Assembly (NCBI RefSeq): GCF_010550675.1
Contig: NZ_JAAGOA010000001.1
Coordinates: forward strand, 248,001 to 312,000
Length of the DNA: 64,000 nucleotides
Origin: Phytoactinopolyspora halotolerans
GTDB lineage: Bacteria; Actinomycetota; Actinomycetes; Jiangellales; Jiangellaceae
Direction: 5' to 3'
Below, in pieces: positions 34,253 through 44,600 of the stretch (the first letter of the stretch is position 1; every line of letters begins with the position of its first letter). The position numbers and the translations under genes were made by a program. Under the pieces are notes generated by a model. That model was not told where the DNA came from and did not search any database. It saw only the letters and a program-made list of their open reading frames with translations.

Positions 34253-35014
34253 ATGACACTACTCAACTCGACCAGCTCGGTACTCGACCGGGAGCTACGT
34301 GCCAAGCTCCGTACGCCGTGGCCGTACATCGAAGCCCTGGCCGACCCCCTGCTCCTGCTCATCCTGTTCGCGCCGCTGGTGGCCGGGCTCGGCGACGTGC
34401 CGGGTCTGCCGAGCACGGATACCGTGCAATGGTTCGTGCCCGGCATGTTGGTGCTGATGACCTTCACCACCAGCGCGTTCATCGGCTCTGGCCTGCAGGA
34501 GGAACGCCAGGCCGGCTCGTTCGAACGGATGTTGGTCACCCCCGTCAACCGGGCAGCGTTGCTACTGGGGCGGGTGCTCCGGGTGGTGACCATCGTCGCC
34601 GTGCAGGCCGTCGTCGTGATCGCGGCCACCGTGCCGTTCGGACTGAAGCTGCACCCGGACGGAATCCTGGTGGCGATCGTCCAGCTCGCAGTGCTCGCCG
34701 CCGCGCTCGGCATCGCCTCGCTCGTCACCGGGCTGGTGTTGAAGAACGCGTACGCCTTCTGGGGCGTGATCGCGATCTTCTACACCCCGATCATCGTCAC
34801 CTCCGGCGCGCTGCTGCCGATGGATCTGGCACCGGACTGGCTGTTCGCGATATCCCGGATCAACCCGCTCGCGCACGTCGTCGAGGCACAGCGCCACCTG
34901 TTCATCGGCGACCTCGCCGACCCCTCGATCGTGCTCGGCTTCGTCGTCGCCCTCGCGGTCGCCGCCATCGGCCTCGCAATCGGCACCCGCGCCATGAACC
35001 GCATCCGCCTCTGA
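34253..35014 (+). CDS. DrrB-like ABC-2 transporter permease
   Basis: This is the membrane subunit of the drug exporter (253 aa). Six hydrophobic helices are seen, for example PLLLLILFAPLVAGLG, FVPGMLVLMTFTTSAFIGSG, and AFWGVIAIFYTPIIVTSGALLP. The ABC-2 motif ISRINPLAHVVEAQRHL near residue 200 matches DrrB. The ATG at 34253 has GAAAGGA upstream. The ~105 bp palindromic element (35062-35168) lies right after the gene. Substrate is unknown; hydrophobic drugs are typical for the family. Confidence 0.93.
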   Translation: MTLLNSTSSVLDRELRAKLRTPWPYIEALADPLLLLILFAPLVAGLGDVPGLPSTDTVQWFVPGMLVLMTFTTSAFIGSGLQEERQAGSFERMLVTPVNRAALLLGRVLRVVTIVAVQAVVVIAATVPFGLKLHPDGILVAIVQLAVLAAALGIASLVTGLVLKNAYAFWGVIAIFYTPIIVTSGALLPMDLAPDWLFAISRINPLAHVVEAQRHLFIGDLADPSIVLGFVVALAVAAIGLAIGTRAMNRIRL

Positions 35015-35061
35015 TTCAGGCGAACCGAGGCAGCGCGAGACGAAGCGCGCAGACCAAAAGA

Positions 35062-35168
35062 GGTGGGGAGGGAGAATTCCCCGGCCAGGGTAGGCTCGGG
35101 CGTCGGCCTGTGAGGAGCTCCGCGACGATCTGGCCGCGGGCGGGGCCGGGGAATTCTCCCTGCCCACC
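35062..35168 (+). repeat. Palindromic repeat element, copy A
   Basis: Arms of 25 bp (35062-35086 and 35144-35168; 24 of 25 complementary, outer ends GGTGGGG and TGCCCACC) flank a 57 bp interior. The interior matches the reverse complement of the interior of copy B at 50715-50818 at about 49 of 57 positions, and the arms of both copies share GGAGA-TTCCCCGGCC. It is therefore a repeat family with a conserved non-palindromic middle, not just a terminator. It lies between a permease stop and a response regulator stop, tail to tail. Confidence 0.85.
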
Positions 35169-35240
35169 GGTTCTGGGGCGGAACGGCGTGGCGTTCGCCG
35201 TCGGTGGGCGACGATCTGGCGGCGGCACCGCAGGCCATTG

Positions 35241-35999
35241 TCAGCCGTTCGGCTTCACCAGGCCGGTCTGATAGGCGACGACGACGGCCTGCACGCGATC
35301 CCGTGAACCGAGCTTGGCGAGGATGCGGCCGACGTGCGTCTTCACCGTCGCCTCGGAGACCACGAAGAGTCTGGCGATCTCTGAGTTGGAGAGCCCGTGC
35401 GCCATCTGGACGAGGACCTCACGCTCGCGCTCGGTCAGCGTGTCGAGCACCTCGGCGCCCGCTTCGGGTTCTTCTTCACGCAGCATCGGTGCGACGTGAT
35501 TGAGCAGCCGCCGGGTGGTGCTCGGCGCGATGACGGCATCACCGCGGTACACGGTGCGGACCGCGCCGAGCAGTTCCTCCGGCGGCGCGTCCTTGAGCAG
35601 AAACCCGCTGGCGCCGGCCTTGATGGCGGCCAGCGCGTACTCGTCCAGATCGAACGTGGTCAGGACGATCACCTTGGGTGCCGGCGCGTAGCGGGCATCG
35701 CCCAGCAGATGTCGCGTGGTGTCGATGCCGTCCAGCCGCGGCATCCGCACATCCATCAGCACCACGTCGCAACCGGTCACGCTCAGCTTCTGCAGCGCCT
35801 CGGCACCGTTGTCCGCTTCGGCGACGAGCTCCAGGTCGGGCTGCGAGTTGATCACCATGCCCAGACCGGCGCGGACGAGTTGCTGGTCATCGACGAGGGC
35901 CACCCGGATCGGTCCGGTGCGTGGCGACGCGTCGGCCGAGCCGTCGCCGTCGTCGTCGCCGCCGGGGTGGCCGGCTGGGGGTATCGAGGCTTCCGTCAC
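35241..35999 (-). CDS. NarL/FixJ-family response regulator
   Basis: This is the DNA-binding half of a two-component system (252 aa). The receiver (about 32-148) has VALVDDQQLVRAGL and phosphoacceptor Asp in VVLMDVRMPRLDGID, Thr in IVLTTFDLDE and Lys in FLLKDAPPEEL. The LuxR-type HTH (about 185-245) reads LTEREREVLVQMAHGLSNSEIARLF followed by VKTHVGRILAKLGSRDRVQA. A 30 residue Asp/Gly-rich N-terminal extension precedes the receiver. GTG at 35999 overlaps the kinase stop (GTGA). Confidence 0.95.
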   Translation of the reverse strand: MTEASIPPAGHPGGDDDGDGSADASPRTGPIRVALVDDQQLVRAGLGMVINSQPDLELVAEADNGAEALQKLSVTGCDVVLMDVRMPRLDGIDTTRHLLGDARYAPAPKVIVLTTFDLDEYALAAIKAGASGFLLKDAPPEELLGAVRTVYRGDAVIAPSTTRRLLNHVAPMLREEEPEAGAEVLDTLTEREREVLVQMAHGLSNSEIARLFVVSEATVKTHVGRILAKLGSRDRVQAVVVAYQTGLVKPNG

Positions 36000-37414
36000 C
36001 GTCGCATTCTCTCTCCACTCGGGTAGGGAAGGTGGGCGCGAACCGCGAATCCGCCGCCCGGGACGGGTCCGGCCTGCAGCTTGCCGCCGTACAGGGCGGC
36101 GCGCTCGGTCATGCCGGGAATGCCGTGTCCGGATCCGCCCTGCGGCTCGTCCTTGAGCGCGCTGTCCGCGGCCGCACCGCGCCCGTCGTCGACGACGGCG
36201 ATCATCAACCCGGCCGGCGTCCAGTCCAGCCGGACGTCGGCGCGCGCATCCGGACCGGCGTGCTTCATGACGTTGGTCAGCGCCTCCTGGACGATGCGGT
36301 AGGCGGTCAGCCCCACTCCGGAGGAGACCTCGCGGGGCTCGCCCATGGTAGTGAACCCGACGTCCAGTCCGCTGTCCCGGACCGCGGCGATGAGTTCTTC
36401 CATCTCCGCCAGACCCGGCGTCGGCGCACGGGAGGCGCCGTCGTCGGTACGCAACACACCGAGCAGCTGGCGCATGTCGGTCAGGGCGGCGCGGCCGGTC
36501 TGCGAGATGGTTTCGCAGGCCCGGACCGCGGCCTTCGGGTCGCTGTCGCTCGCGTACCGCCCACCGTCCGCCTGCGCGATCACGATCGACAGCGAATGTG
36601 CCACCACATCGTGCATCTCGCGGGCGATCCGCGCCCGCTCGTCGGCAGCGGCCAGCCGAGCCTCCTGCTCCCGTTCCACCTCGAGGCGCCGCGCGCGATC
36701 GCGTAGCGCCTCGAGCTGCTGCCGACGGACGCGCTGCAGGTCACCGAGCGCCCATGCGGCCAGCACCAGAGCAGTGATGCCGACGAACACGATCAAGACG
36801 TCGTCGACGAAGGTGAAGTACCGGACGCCCACCATGAGCGCGCCGGCCATCCCGAGCGCCAGCCCGCCGCGGCTGGCCCAGCGGGGCGCGTACGCGGCCA
36901 GGCCGTGCAACGCGACCAGGACCCCGATCTGGGCACCCTGGATCGGCAGAGCGAGGGCCCACTGCACGATGGCGGTGGCTGCGACCAGGCCGCCGCACCA
37001 CACCGGTCGCACGCGCCGCAGCGCCAGTGGCAGTGTCAGCCCGGCCGTGACCACCGGCGCGCCGACCGTCGCAAGCAGGCGATCAAGGCCCGTGCTGACC
37101 GCCCACAGGGCGGACGAACCGGCGGACATGAATTGCGGATCGATGAGGACCGGCCAGCCGGTAAGGCCGACGAGCACGAAAAGAGTCAGCGCGAACGCGG
37201 AGTCGACGACCAGCGGATGGTCCCGCAGCCACAGGTAGATCCGGTCACGTCGGCGCACAGCGTTCGACCATACGCGGTGCGCCACGTTCAGGTGGCGAAA
37301 TGGCGTCCATGCCACCCAATGGTCAGCGCGACCCTGCCGTTCCGGCGTCATCCCGTGGGGTGACATGAGGGCGCGCGCGTACGGCGACGGACTGATCCGG
37401 ATCTGAGCCCGCAC
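35996..37414 (-). CDS. Sensor histidine kinase (HisKA_3/NarX type)
   Basis: This is the membrane kinase partner of the NarL-type regulator (up to 472 aa). About five to six membrane helices occupy residues 68-222. HisKA_3 follows with His268 in RIAREMHDVVAHSLSIVI, then HATPase with VGLTAYRIVQEALTNVMKHAG and VDDGRGA. No extracytoplasmic sensor domain is seen, as in the DesK/LiaS-like kinases that respond to membrane state or associated exporters. The start is unclear: GTG 37414 is first; ATGs at 37366 and 37351 are also possible and none has a clear ribosome site. It is divergent from the LolD/FtsX exporter operon. Confidence 0.93.
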   Translation of the reverse strand: MRAQIRISPSPYARALMSPHGMTPERQGRADHWVAWTPFRHLNVAHRVWSNAVRRRDRIYLWLRDHPLVVDSAFALTLFVLVGLTGWPVLIDPQFMSAGSSALWAVSTGLDRLLATVGAPVVTAGLTLPLALRRVRPVWCGGLVAATAIVQWALALPIQGAQIGVLVALHGLAAYAPRWASRGGLALGMAGALMVGVRYFTFVDDVLIVFVGITALVLAAWALGDLQRVRRQQLEALRDRARRLEVEREQEARLAAADERARIAREMHDVVAHSLSIVIAQADGGRYASDSDPKAAVRACETISQTGRAALTDMRQLLGVLRTDDGASRAPTPGLAEMEELIAAVRDSGLDVGFTTMGEPREVSSGVGLTAYRIVQEALTNVMKHAGPDARADVRLDWTPAGLMIAVVDDGRGAAADSALKDEPQGGSGHGIPGMTERAALYGGKLQAGPVPGGGFAVRAHLPYPSGERMRR

Positions 37415-37478
37415 GCCGACGCCGGGGCGCCCGCTGCCTGCCTACTGTCTCCTTGACCTTGGAAAACAGGAGGAACTC

Positions 37479-38282
37479 ATGTCCATATCGGCGACGTCCG
37501 GCACAGGGGTCCACCAGGACACCACCGGCGATCGGCGGCACGCCATCACCGCGATGAGCGTGACCAAAATCTACGGCGACGGTGACACGGCGGTCCGTGC
37601 GCTGCACGAGGTCGACATCGCCTTCGAGGCCGGCCGCTTCAGCGCCATCATGGGGCCGTCAGGCTCGGGGAAGTCGACGCTGATGCACTGTCTCGCAGGT
37701 CTGGATACCGTGACGTCGGGGCGGATCTGGCTGGGCAGCACCGAGCTGACCGAACTCGGTGACCATGCCCTGACCCTGCTGCGCCGGGAGCGTGTCGGCT
37801 TCGTCTTTCAGTCGTTCAACCTGCTGCCGATGTTGACCGCGCGGCAGAACATCGAGCTGCCGCTGGAGCTGGCCGGGGCGCGGGTGGATCGGGCCTGGCT
37901 CGACGAACTTGCCGACACGTTGGGCATCGCCGACCGGCTGGGCCATCTGCCGTCGCAGATGTCCGGGGGGCAGCAGCAGCGGGTGGCGATCGCGCGTGCA
38001 CTGATCACCCGGCCGGATGTCGTCTTCGCCGACGAGCCCACCGGGAACCTCGACTCGCGCGCAGGCGCGCAAGTGCTCGACTTTCTGCGGCGCAGCGCCC
38101 GAGAGCTCGGGCAGACCGTCGTGATGGTCACGCATGATCCGGTGGCCGCCTCGTATGCGCAGCGAGTCGTGCTGCTCGCCGACGGGGGGCTGGCCGGCGA
38201 GATCATCGACCCGACCGCGGAGCGGGTGATGACCGCGTTGGATCAATTGCGCACGTCGGCTGACGGCGAGGTGGAGCGGTAA
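37479..38282 (+). CDS. ABC transporter ATP-binding protein (LolD/MacB type)
   Basis: This is the ATPase of an FtsX-type exporter (267 aa). Walker A is [12 protein letters not shown] (about 64-75), the Q loop is [13 protein letters not shown], the signature is [15 protein letters not shown] and Walker B is [13 protein letters not shown]. An N-terminal extension of about 25 residues precedes the domain. The ATG is preceded by CAGGAGGAA. The permease gene starts on the base after its stop codon, so the two are co-translated. The divergent two-component system probably controls this operon, as is common for such exporters in Gram-positive bacteria. Confidence 0.95.
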   Translation: MSISATSGTGVHQDTTGDRRHAITAMSVTKIYGDGDTAVRALHEVDIAFEAGRFSAIMGPSGSGKSTLMHCLAGLDTVTSGRIWLGSTELTELGDHALTLLRRERVGFVFQSFNLLPMLTARQNIELPLELAGARVDRAWLDELADTLGIADRLGHLPSQMSGGQQQRVAIARALITRPDVVFADEPTGNLDSRAGAQVLDFLRRSARELGQTVVMVTHDPVAASYAQRVVLLADGGLAGEIIDPTAERVMTALDQLRTSADGEVER

Positions 38283-40922
38283 ATGCTGCGCACCACGGTA
38301 AGGCAGATGCGCGCGCACCTGGGCCGGCTGATCGCGGCCGGGGTGGCGATCACCATCGCGAGCGCGTTCGTGACGGCCACATTGCTCAGCACCGGCGTGA
38401 TCGAGCGGACGGTGCACAATGCGGTGCTGACCGCGTACGGGGGCGCGGACGTCATCGTCGACGGTCCGGACATCCCGGCGGATGCTCTTGACGACGTCCG
38501 CTCGATACCGGAGGTAGCCGGAGCCGACGGTCGGGTGATGGCTCCGGTGACGCTGCGCACCGGCGCGCGTTCCGATTACCAGGCCGCGGCGCCGATACCC
38601 GGAACGCCCGAGCTTCAGATTGAATTGTCCGACGGCGCGTTCCCGGACCAGCCCGGGGAGATCGTGGTGTCCGAGCCGACGGCGAAGCGACTCGATCTCG
38701 ACGTCGGATCGTCAGTCCAGGTCGGGTTCGACTCGTGGACACCGGACGGTGGTTGGGCCGAGGAGAGCACGACGGTCACCGTCTCCGGGATATCCGTCGA
38801 CCCGGGAGCCGCGTTCGACTCGGACATCCCGGGCGTGCTGGCCGACGTCGCGGACGTGCGGGACTGGTCCACGCCGGGCGACGACGGCATGACCTACGAA
38901 AAGCTGATGGTGGTCGGCGACGCGAACGTGTCCGACGCGGAGCTGGTCGAGAGGGTGCGTCCGGCGCTGGACCAGGTGAACGCCGAGGTGCTGACCGCGG
39001 ACGAGTACGCCCGGGAGGTGACCGCGGAGTTCACGTCGGGGACCTACCTGCTCAGTGCCGTGCTCGCCGGGTTCGGCGCGGTCGCGCTGTTCGCCGCGGG
39101 GATGGTCATCTCGAATACGTTCGCCGTCCTGGTGGCGCAGCGCACCCGGAACCTGGCTCTGCTGCGCTGTGTGGGTGCCACCCGGCGACAGGTGCACCGC
39201 GGGGTCCTCGCGGAAGCCACGCTGACCGGCGCTGTGGCGTCGCTGCTGGGATTGGGCGCGGGATTGGGGCTTGCGCAAGCCGCGGTGGCCGTGTTGAACC
39301 AGGTGTCCGGTGCCTCATGGCTACCGGACAGCGTGCCGGTGCCGCTCATCGCCGTGGTGGTGCCGCTCGTGACCGGCACCGGCGTGACCGTGCTCGCCGC
39401 GCTCTCGCCCGCGCGGGCCGCGACCCGGGTGGCGCCGCTGGCGGCATTGCGGCCGCTGCTGCCGCCGGCGTTCCGGTCCAAGGCCTCGCGCCGTCGTATC
39501 GCGATCACCACTGCGCTGCTCTTGACCGGTGGCGCGTTGCTGGCGCTGGGCACCGTCATGGCGTCCGGCGGAGCGAGCGTGGGGTTGGCGCTGGCCACCG
39601 GCATGCTCGGCGGTGCGGTGTCGTTCCTGGGCGTGGTGGTCGGCGCGGTGGTGATCGTGCCACCCGCGGTGGCCGCGCTGGGGCGTCTGTTCGCCCGGGT
39701 GGGCGGCGTGCCGGCTCGGATGGCGGCCGCGAACAGCGTGCGGCACCCGCGCCGGACCGCATCGACGGCTGCCGCCTTGCTCATCGGGGTCACCTTGGTG
39801 GCGATGATGTCGGTGGGTGCGGCGTCGACCCAGGCCACGCTCGACGACGAACTCGACCAGCGATATGCGGTCGACATCTCGGTGGGTCAGGAACCGGTCT
39901 GGCCCGGGATGGGCGAGCTCCGCGCCGAACCGGAGTTGTCCCGGGCAGCCGCGGAGGCGGCGGGCGGGATCAGTGGCGTGACCGGCATGGTCGCGCTGCA
40001 TGGTGTCCGCGCCACGGTGGCACCGGTCGGCGCGGGCGAGACAGCCGAGACGGCCGGAACGGATGTGAGTGTGCACGGACTCGATCCGGACGCCGCCCGC
40101 AGAGTGGTGCGTTCGGAGTCCAGCCTCAGCGAGCTGGCATCCGGGACGGCGGTCGTGCCGACGAGCATCGCCGACGACCTCCGGGTGAGTACGGGCGACA
40201 CGATCACGGTGAGCAGCGGCGACACGCGTGGTTCCGGGGGTACGGCCGGCACAGACGGCACGGGCGGCTCGTCGATCGAGCTCGACGTCGCCGTCGCCCC
40301 CGTGCCGGATTCGGCGGTGCTCGTCACCGAGCAGGACCTGTGGGCACTGGACACGCAGCCCCCGCTCACCCGGGTGTGGCTGGGGCTGTCGGAGACGGCC
40401 GACCCCGGTGTGGTGATCCGCGACGTGCAGGACGCGGTGAGCCTGGCGGTGGGGTCGGATCAGTCGGTTCCGGTGGACGGGGCGGCCGCGGAGCGCGCGG
40501 AGATCTCGGACGTGCTGGACACCATGCTGGCCGTGGTCACCGGTCTGCTCGCGGTCGCGGTGCTGATCGCGCTGATCGGTGTGAGCAACACGCTGTCGTT
40601 GTCCGTGATCGAGCGCACCAGGGAATCGGCCACGATGCGGGCGCTCGGCCTGACCCGGCGGCAGCTCCGATCGATGCTGGCGCTCGAAGGTGTGCTGGTG
40701 GCACTGGCCGGAGCCATCTTGGGGATCGGGCTCGGTCTGGTCTACGGGTGGCTGGGCACGGCGACGACGCTCGGCGCCGTGTGGGAGACACAGCTCACCG
40801 TGCCGTGGGCCAGGCTCGCGGCGATCGTGGTGATCGCGATCCTGGCCGGCCTGGTGGCGAGCGCACTTCCCGGGCGCCGGGCCGCGAAGGCGGCTCCGGT
40901 CGCGGCGCTCGCGGCGGAGTGA
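38283..40922 (+). CDS. FtsX-family ABC transporter permease (two-repeat type)
   Basis: This is the 879 aa membrane subunit of the exporter. The layout is TM1 (about 15-40), a long extracytoplasmic domain (about 42-250), three TMs (about 255-385), four or more hydrophobic segments around 400-470, a second extracytoplasmic domain (about 490-755), and three final TMs. FtsX cores occur twice: AVLVAQRTRNLALLRCVGATRRQ and SLSVIERTRESATMRALGLTRRQ. Actinobacterial members of this kind export peptides or lipids or confer resistance to membrane-active compounds. Stop at 40922 is followed by an 11 bp stem terminator-like hairpin. Confidence 0.94.
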   Translation: MLRTTVRQMRAHLGRLIAAGVAITIASAFVTATLLSTGVIERTVHNAVLTAYGGADVIVDGPDIPADALDDVRSIPEVAGADGRVMAPVTLRTGARSDYQAAAPIPGTPELQIELSDGAFPDQPGEIVVSEPTAKRLDLDVGSSVQVGFDSWTPDGGWAEESTTVTVSGISVDPGAAFDSDIPGVLADVADVRDWSTPGDDGMTYEKLMVVGDANVSDAELVERVRPALDQVNAEVLTADEYAREVTAEFTSGTYLLSAVLAGFGAVALFAAGMVISNTFAVLVAQRTRNLALLRCVGATRRQVHRGVLAEATLTGAVASLLGLGAGLGLAQAAVAVLNQVSGASWLPDSVPVPLIAVVVPLVTGTGVTVLAALSPARAATRVAPLAALRPLLPPAFRSKASRRRIAITTALLLTGGALLALGTVMASGGASVGLALATGMLGGAVSFLGVVVGAVVIVPPAVAALGRLFARVGGVPARMAAANSVRHPRRTASTAAALLIGVTLVAMMSVGAASTQATLDDELDQRYAVDISVGQEPVWPGMGELRAEPELSRAAAEAAGGISGVTGMVALHGVRATVAPVGAGETAETAGTDVSVHGLDPDAARRVVRSESSLSELASGTAVVPTSIADDLRVSTGDTITVSSGDTRGSGGTAGTDGTGGSSIELDVAVAPVPDSAVLVTEQDLWALDTQPPLTRVWLGLSETADPGVVIRDVQDAVSLAVGSDQSVPVDGAAAERAEISDVLDTMLAVVTGLLAVAVLIALIGVSNTLSLSVIERTRESATMRALGLTRRQLRSMLALEGVLVALAGAILGIGLGLVYGWLGTATTLGAVWETQLTVPWARLAAIVVIAILAGLVASALPGRRAAKAAPVAALAAE

Positions 40923-40940
40923 CCATCCAGGCGTGGTGAT

Positions 40941-40975
40941 GGTGGGGTCGCAGCCGTCACGGGCGCGACCCCACC
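40941..40975. terminator. Hairpin between convergent genes
   Basis: GGTGGGGTCGC (40941-40951) and GCGACCCCACC (40965-40975) form a perfect 11 bp stem with a 13 nt loop, 19 nt after the permease stop and before the stop of the convergent META lipoprotein gene. There is no U-rich tail, as is usual in actinobacteria, and it may serve both directions. Confidence 0.7.
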
Positions 40976-41012
40976 GCCACGAACCGGTCGATGTGCGCGT
41001 GTACCGGGTGCC

Positions 41013-41618
41013 CTACTCGTCGTCGGAGGGCACGTCTTCGTTGAAGGAGATGGTCGGCGGCTCCTCGTCGCCGTCCTCGGAATCGTCGACGGCGTTGTCG
41101 GCGTCCGGGGAGCCCTCGTCCTCCGGCGCGTCCGTCGGCGGCTCCTGATCGGTGGCGCGCAGCTCGAGGGCGTTCCCGCTCTCCGGCGTCAGGGTCAGGA
41201 CGTCACCGCTGATCTCGATGGTCGCCTCGCCCTCCAGCGCGCCGAGCATCGCCTGGTCGATCTCTCCGCGCTCTCCGGTGCATGCCTTGGTGGTGGCGAT
41301 CACCTGGCTGAAGGTGACCGTGCCGGCCTCCTCGTCGACCTCGGCATCTCCACCGAAGCTGTTGCATCCGGTGTTGCCGGACACCTCGCCGTCTTCGATC
41401 ACGAACATCGCCTCGGCCGGGGGATCCGACGGCAGGTCGTCGACGGAGGCGACGTTGTGCAGTTTCCAGGTGGTGCCCACCACCGGGACGCCTTCCGTCT
41501 CCGACCCGGAGCCGTTGTCCTCGGGGACGACTGTGGTGTCGTCGTCTTCGCCGTTTCCACACGCAGTCAGAGCGACGGATGTGGCAACCGCCGCAACCAT
41601 AAGTCCAAGTCGTCTCAT
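41013..41618 (-). CDS. META (HslJ-like) domain lipoprotein
   Basis: This is a secreted lipoprotein (201 aa). The signal peptide MRRLGLMVAAVATSVALTAC ends in lipobox LTAC. After an Asp/Glu linker comes a META domain (about 45-145): WKLHNVAS, the GNTGCNSFGGD motif that defines the family, and ATTKACTG. The C-terminal 55 residues are strongly acidic (PEDEGSPDADNAVDDSEDGD region). META domains (heat-shock HslJ) are found in outer or extracytoplasmic proteins of unclear role. The ATG at 41618 is set by the signal peptide; the frame is open further upstream to 41750. Confidence 0.92.
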   Translation of the reverse strand: MRRLGLMVAAVATSVALTACGNGEDDDTTVVPEDNGSGSETEGVPVVGTTWKLHNVASVDDLPSDPPAEAMFVIEDGEVSGNTGCNSFGGDAEVDEEAGTVTFSQVIATTKACTGERGEIDQAMLGALEGEATIEISGDVLTLTPESGNALELRATDQEPPTDAPEDEGSPDADNAVDDSEDGDEEPPTISFNEDVPSDDE

Positions 41619-41691
41619 GTCCTTGAGACGTACCCCGGGCGCGTCCCGTTCCATCGGATTTGCGCGCATCGCCGGCTCGATCATGGACTCG

Positions 41692-44600
41692 TCAGCGGCG
41701 GCCCAGCACGCGCGTGACCGCGGCTCCGATCGTGGTGGCCAAGACCGCACCCATCAACATCAATCCGTAGGCGACGAACAGGTCGGTGCTGCGCGGATCC
41801 CAGGCGGCCTGCTGACCCAGCCGGATCACCGGGATCAGCAGGTCGATGGTGTAGCCGAACGGGTTGTAGGTCGGGTGTGCGTCCGCTTCGATCGGTTCGA
41901 TCTCGCGCCCGGAGAAGTAGAGGGTGCCCAGCGCGACCAAGCCCGCGAACCAGAATGCGGCGAGCCCGGGGCGGTAGCCGTATCCGACCGTGACGTCCTG
42001 GAGGTATCCCCAGGCCTTCATCAGCCACTGTCCGAAGGATCTGCGTCCGAGCAGGTCACGACGGTGCCGATGGCGGGCGAGCAGTACCGTCCGGGCAGCG
42101 GCGTCGTCGCCGACCCGCCGGTAGTGCGCGGCGAGTTGTTCGTATGCCTGGTGCTGGTAGCCGGTGGGGTCGCGACGGAGCCAGGCCAGCGCGGTTGCCA
42201 CGTCGGCACCGCCAGGATCGTCGAAACTGAGCCCGGAGAGCAGCACGGTGGTGGTGTCCGAGGGGTCGAGGACCAACGTGCGGATCACGGCGTCGCGGAG
42301 GTCCACGGCACACTCGCCTTGCGGGAGGTCGACGGAGCCGGCGCTGACCGCGGACAGGTCGATGTCCATGGGCCCGGCGAGCGCACGCGGTGCGGCGACC
42401 TCGACGCCGTCCAGCGAGAGCCGGCGGGCGATCTCCGCCTCACGGATCGCGATCAACGGCCGGTTCTCGCCGCGCACGGAGAGGCCGCTGCAGATCAGGT
42501 CTCCGCTCACCTTGCTGCGCGCCAGCACGAGGATGCCGGAGACGGCGAGGTCGGACAGCCGTATCACCCCGCAGGTGAGGTCGGACGCGGCGATGGCGGT
42601 ACTGTTCCCGGCATCGATCGTCGCCTCCTTCACGCTCACCCCGGAGGCGAACACCGAATCGCTGAGCCGGACCGCCCCGTGGAAGGTCCCGCCGTCGATC
42701 AGCAGGTCGTCCGCGGTGGTCTGCAGCGCGCTGAACACCACAGGACCGTCGGCCGACTCCACGCCGTCGCCGGTGAAGGTGGAGCCGGTCACGACGATGC
42801 GGCGACGGACCCGAGCCTGATCGAGGCCGGCGGTGCCGGTGACCGTGGTGCGCCGGAGCGACACCTTCCCCCCGACGTCGATACCGGTGCAGTCCAGCGC
42901 ATGGTGGCCGGGGGTGCGGAGTACGCCACCGTCGAGAATGACGTCCCCGCCCACGGTGGCGTCCCGGAAGATGACCCTGCCGTCCGCCCAGAACGAGCCG
43001 GCGTTGGCCGAGTACGGGTCGTCTCCGGCGACAAGGTCTCCGCGGATCTGAGCCCGGGATGCGATCAGCGCGTTGGCCTGCGGGTTGGCGATTCGAGCGC
43101 CGGTCAGCACGAGGCTGTCGGTGGTGATCGCGGTGAGCCGGACCGCGCCGGCGGCTTTCAGGCCTCGTGCGGTCAGCCGGCCGTCCACCCGGAGCCCGAT
43201 CGCGTCGATGACGATCCCGCGGCCTTCTACCTGGGCGTGCCGGAGCAGGACATCGCTGCGAACCCGGGCCCGGAAGAGGCGCAGTCTGCCGACGACGCGG
43301 ACTCCGTCCATCGCCAGGCTCTTGCCGATGTCGGCATGGGAGAGATCGATGTCGCCGTTGGCCTGGAAGGTGTCCCCGAAGGTCAGTCGGCCGCCGACGA
43401 CGATCCGGGACGCACTGAGCGACGCCGCCCGGCCGCCGTCGAGGTTGGCGCCGGTGAGAACCATCATGGTCCCGACCCGGAGCCCGTAGGCGTTGACGGT
43501 GCCTTCGTTCCGCATACCTTCGCAGTTGAGCTCGCGCCGGACCGTCGCGGACTGAAGGTTGACCGACCAGGCGTCGTGTGGCCAGCTGATCCGGGTGTCG
43601 GAGAGCCGGATGTAGGTCGCCTCGGCCTCGTCGAGCGCGAGCTGTCCCGTGAAGGAGGCGGCGTCGGCGACGATGTTGGTGATGTGCGCACCGCTGGCGA
43701 CGAGGGCTCGGCCGCCGGTGTCGTGCACGCTGAGCCCGCGCAGTGCCAGCGTGTCGCGGATCAGGCTGCGCGGCAATGAGATCCCGCCGTGCGCCCGGGC
43801 TCCCTGCTCGATTTCGAACCGGTCCGCGCGGACGTCGCCGGCCGACAGGGCGTATCCGCCCGGGCAGGCGAGCACCGCACGGTTGAACGAGATCGTGCCG
43901 GTGATGGTGGCATGCCGGAGGTCGAGCGTGCCGGTACAGCGCATCCCGTCGCCTGCCAGACCGGCCGCCTTGAGCCGTTTGGCGTCGAGTGCTGTGCCGT
44001 TGCCGTTGCGGATGACGGCGTCGGTCATGTCGATCCTGCCGTCGACGGACGACGCCCCGGAGAAGATGATCGCGCCGCGAGCGCGCATTCCGGCCATGCC
44101 GAGCCGCCCGCCCACCACGAACCGTTCCGCGGTCAGCGCCTCCCCACTGGTGGCGAACATCCTGGTGCGGTCGAAGAGCAGGTTGCCCCAGACGTTGAAG
44201 TTGTGCGCCCGGAACGGCGTCTCCGTCGTCACGAACCGCGTGTCCTCGAACGACATCGAGCGATGGATGCGGGTGTCGGCGATGACGGTGGTGCCGACGT
44301 GGCAGTCGCGCACCGTCAGGCCACCCTCGATGTCGATCGACTCGGTCCGCAGGCTGGGCAACCGGCATCGCACCAGCTCGATGCCGACGGCGGTGAGCTC
44401 GGAGAACCCCACGGACTCGTCGATCCAGCACAGATCCAGCCGCAGTGGACGTCCCAGCCGTCCGTAGCGGAACCGCATGTCGCCGGTGATGCGGGCACCG
44501 ACCAGCCGGACCGCGGCGCCGTACGCCGCGGTGCCGTCGCGCAGCAGCTCGGCGAGGAAGTCGGCGCGGACGGTGCGTTCCTCGGACCAGACGGCGCCGT

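Noticed and set aside
41152-43779. An 875-codon plus-strand open frame opposite the beta-helix gene
   Set aside because: It is the antisense shadow of a GC-rich repetitive gene; composition is Gly/Asp/Arg/Pro-biased with no domain, and the minus-strand reading has membrane helices and a coherent repeat.
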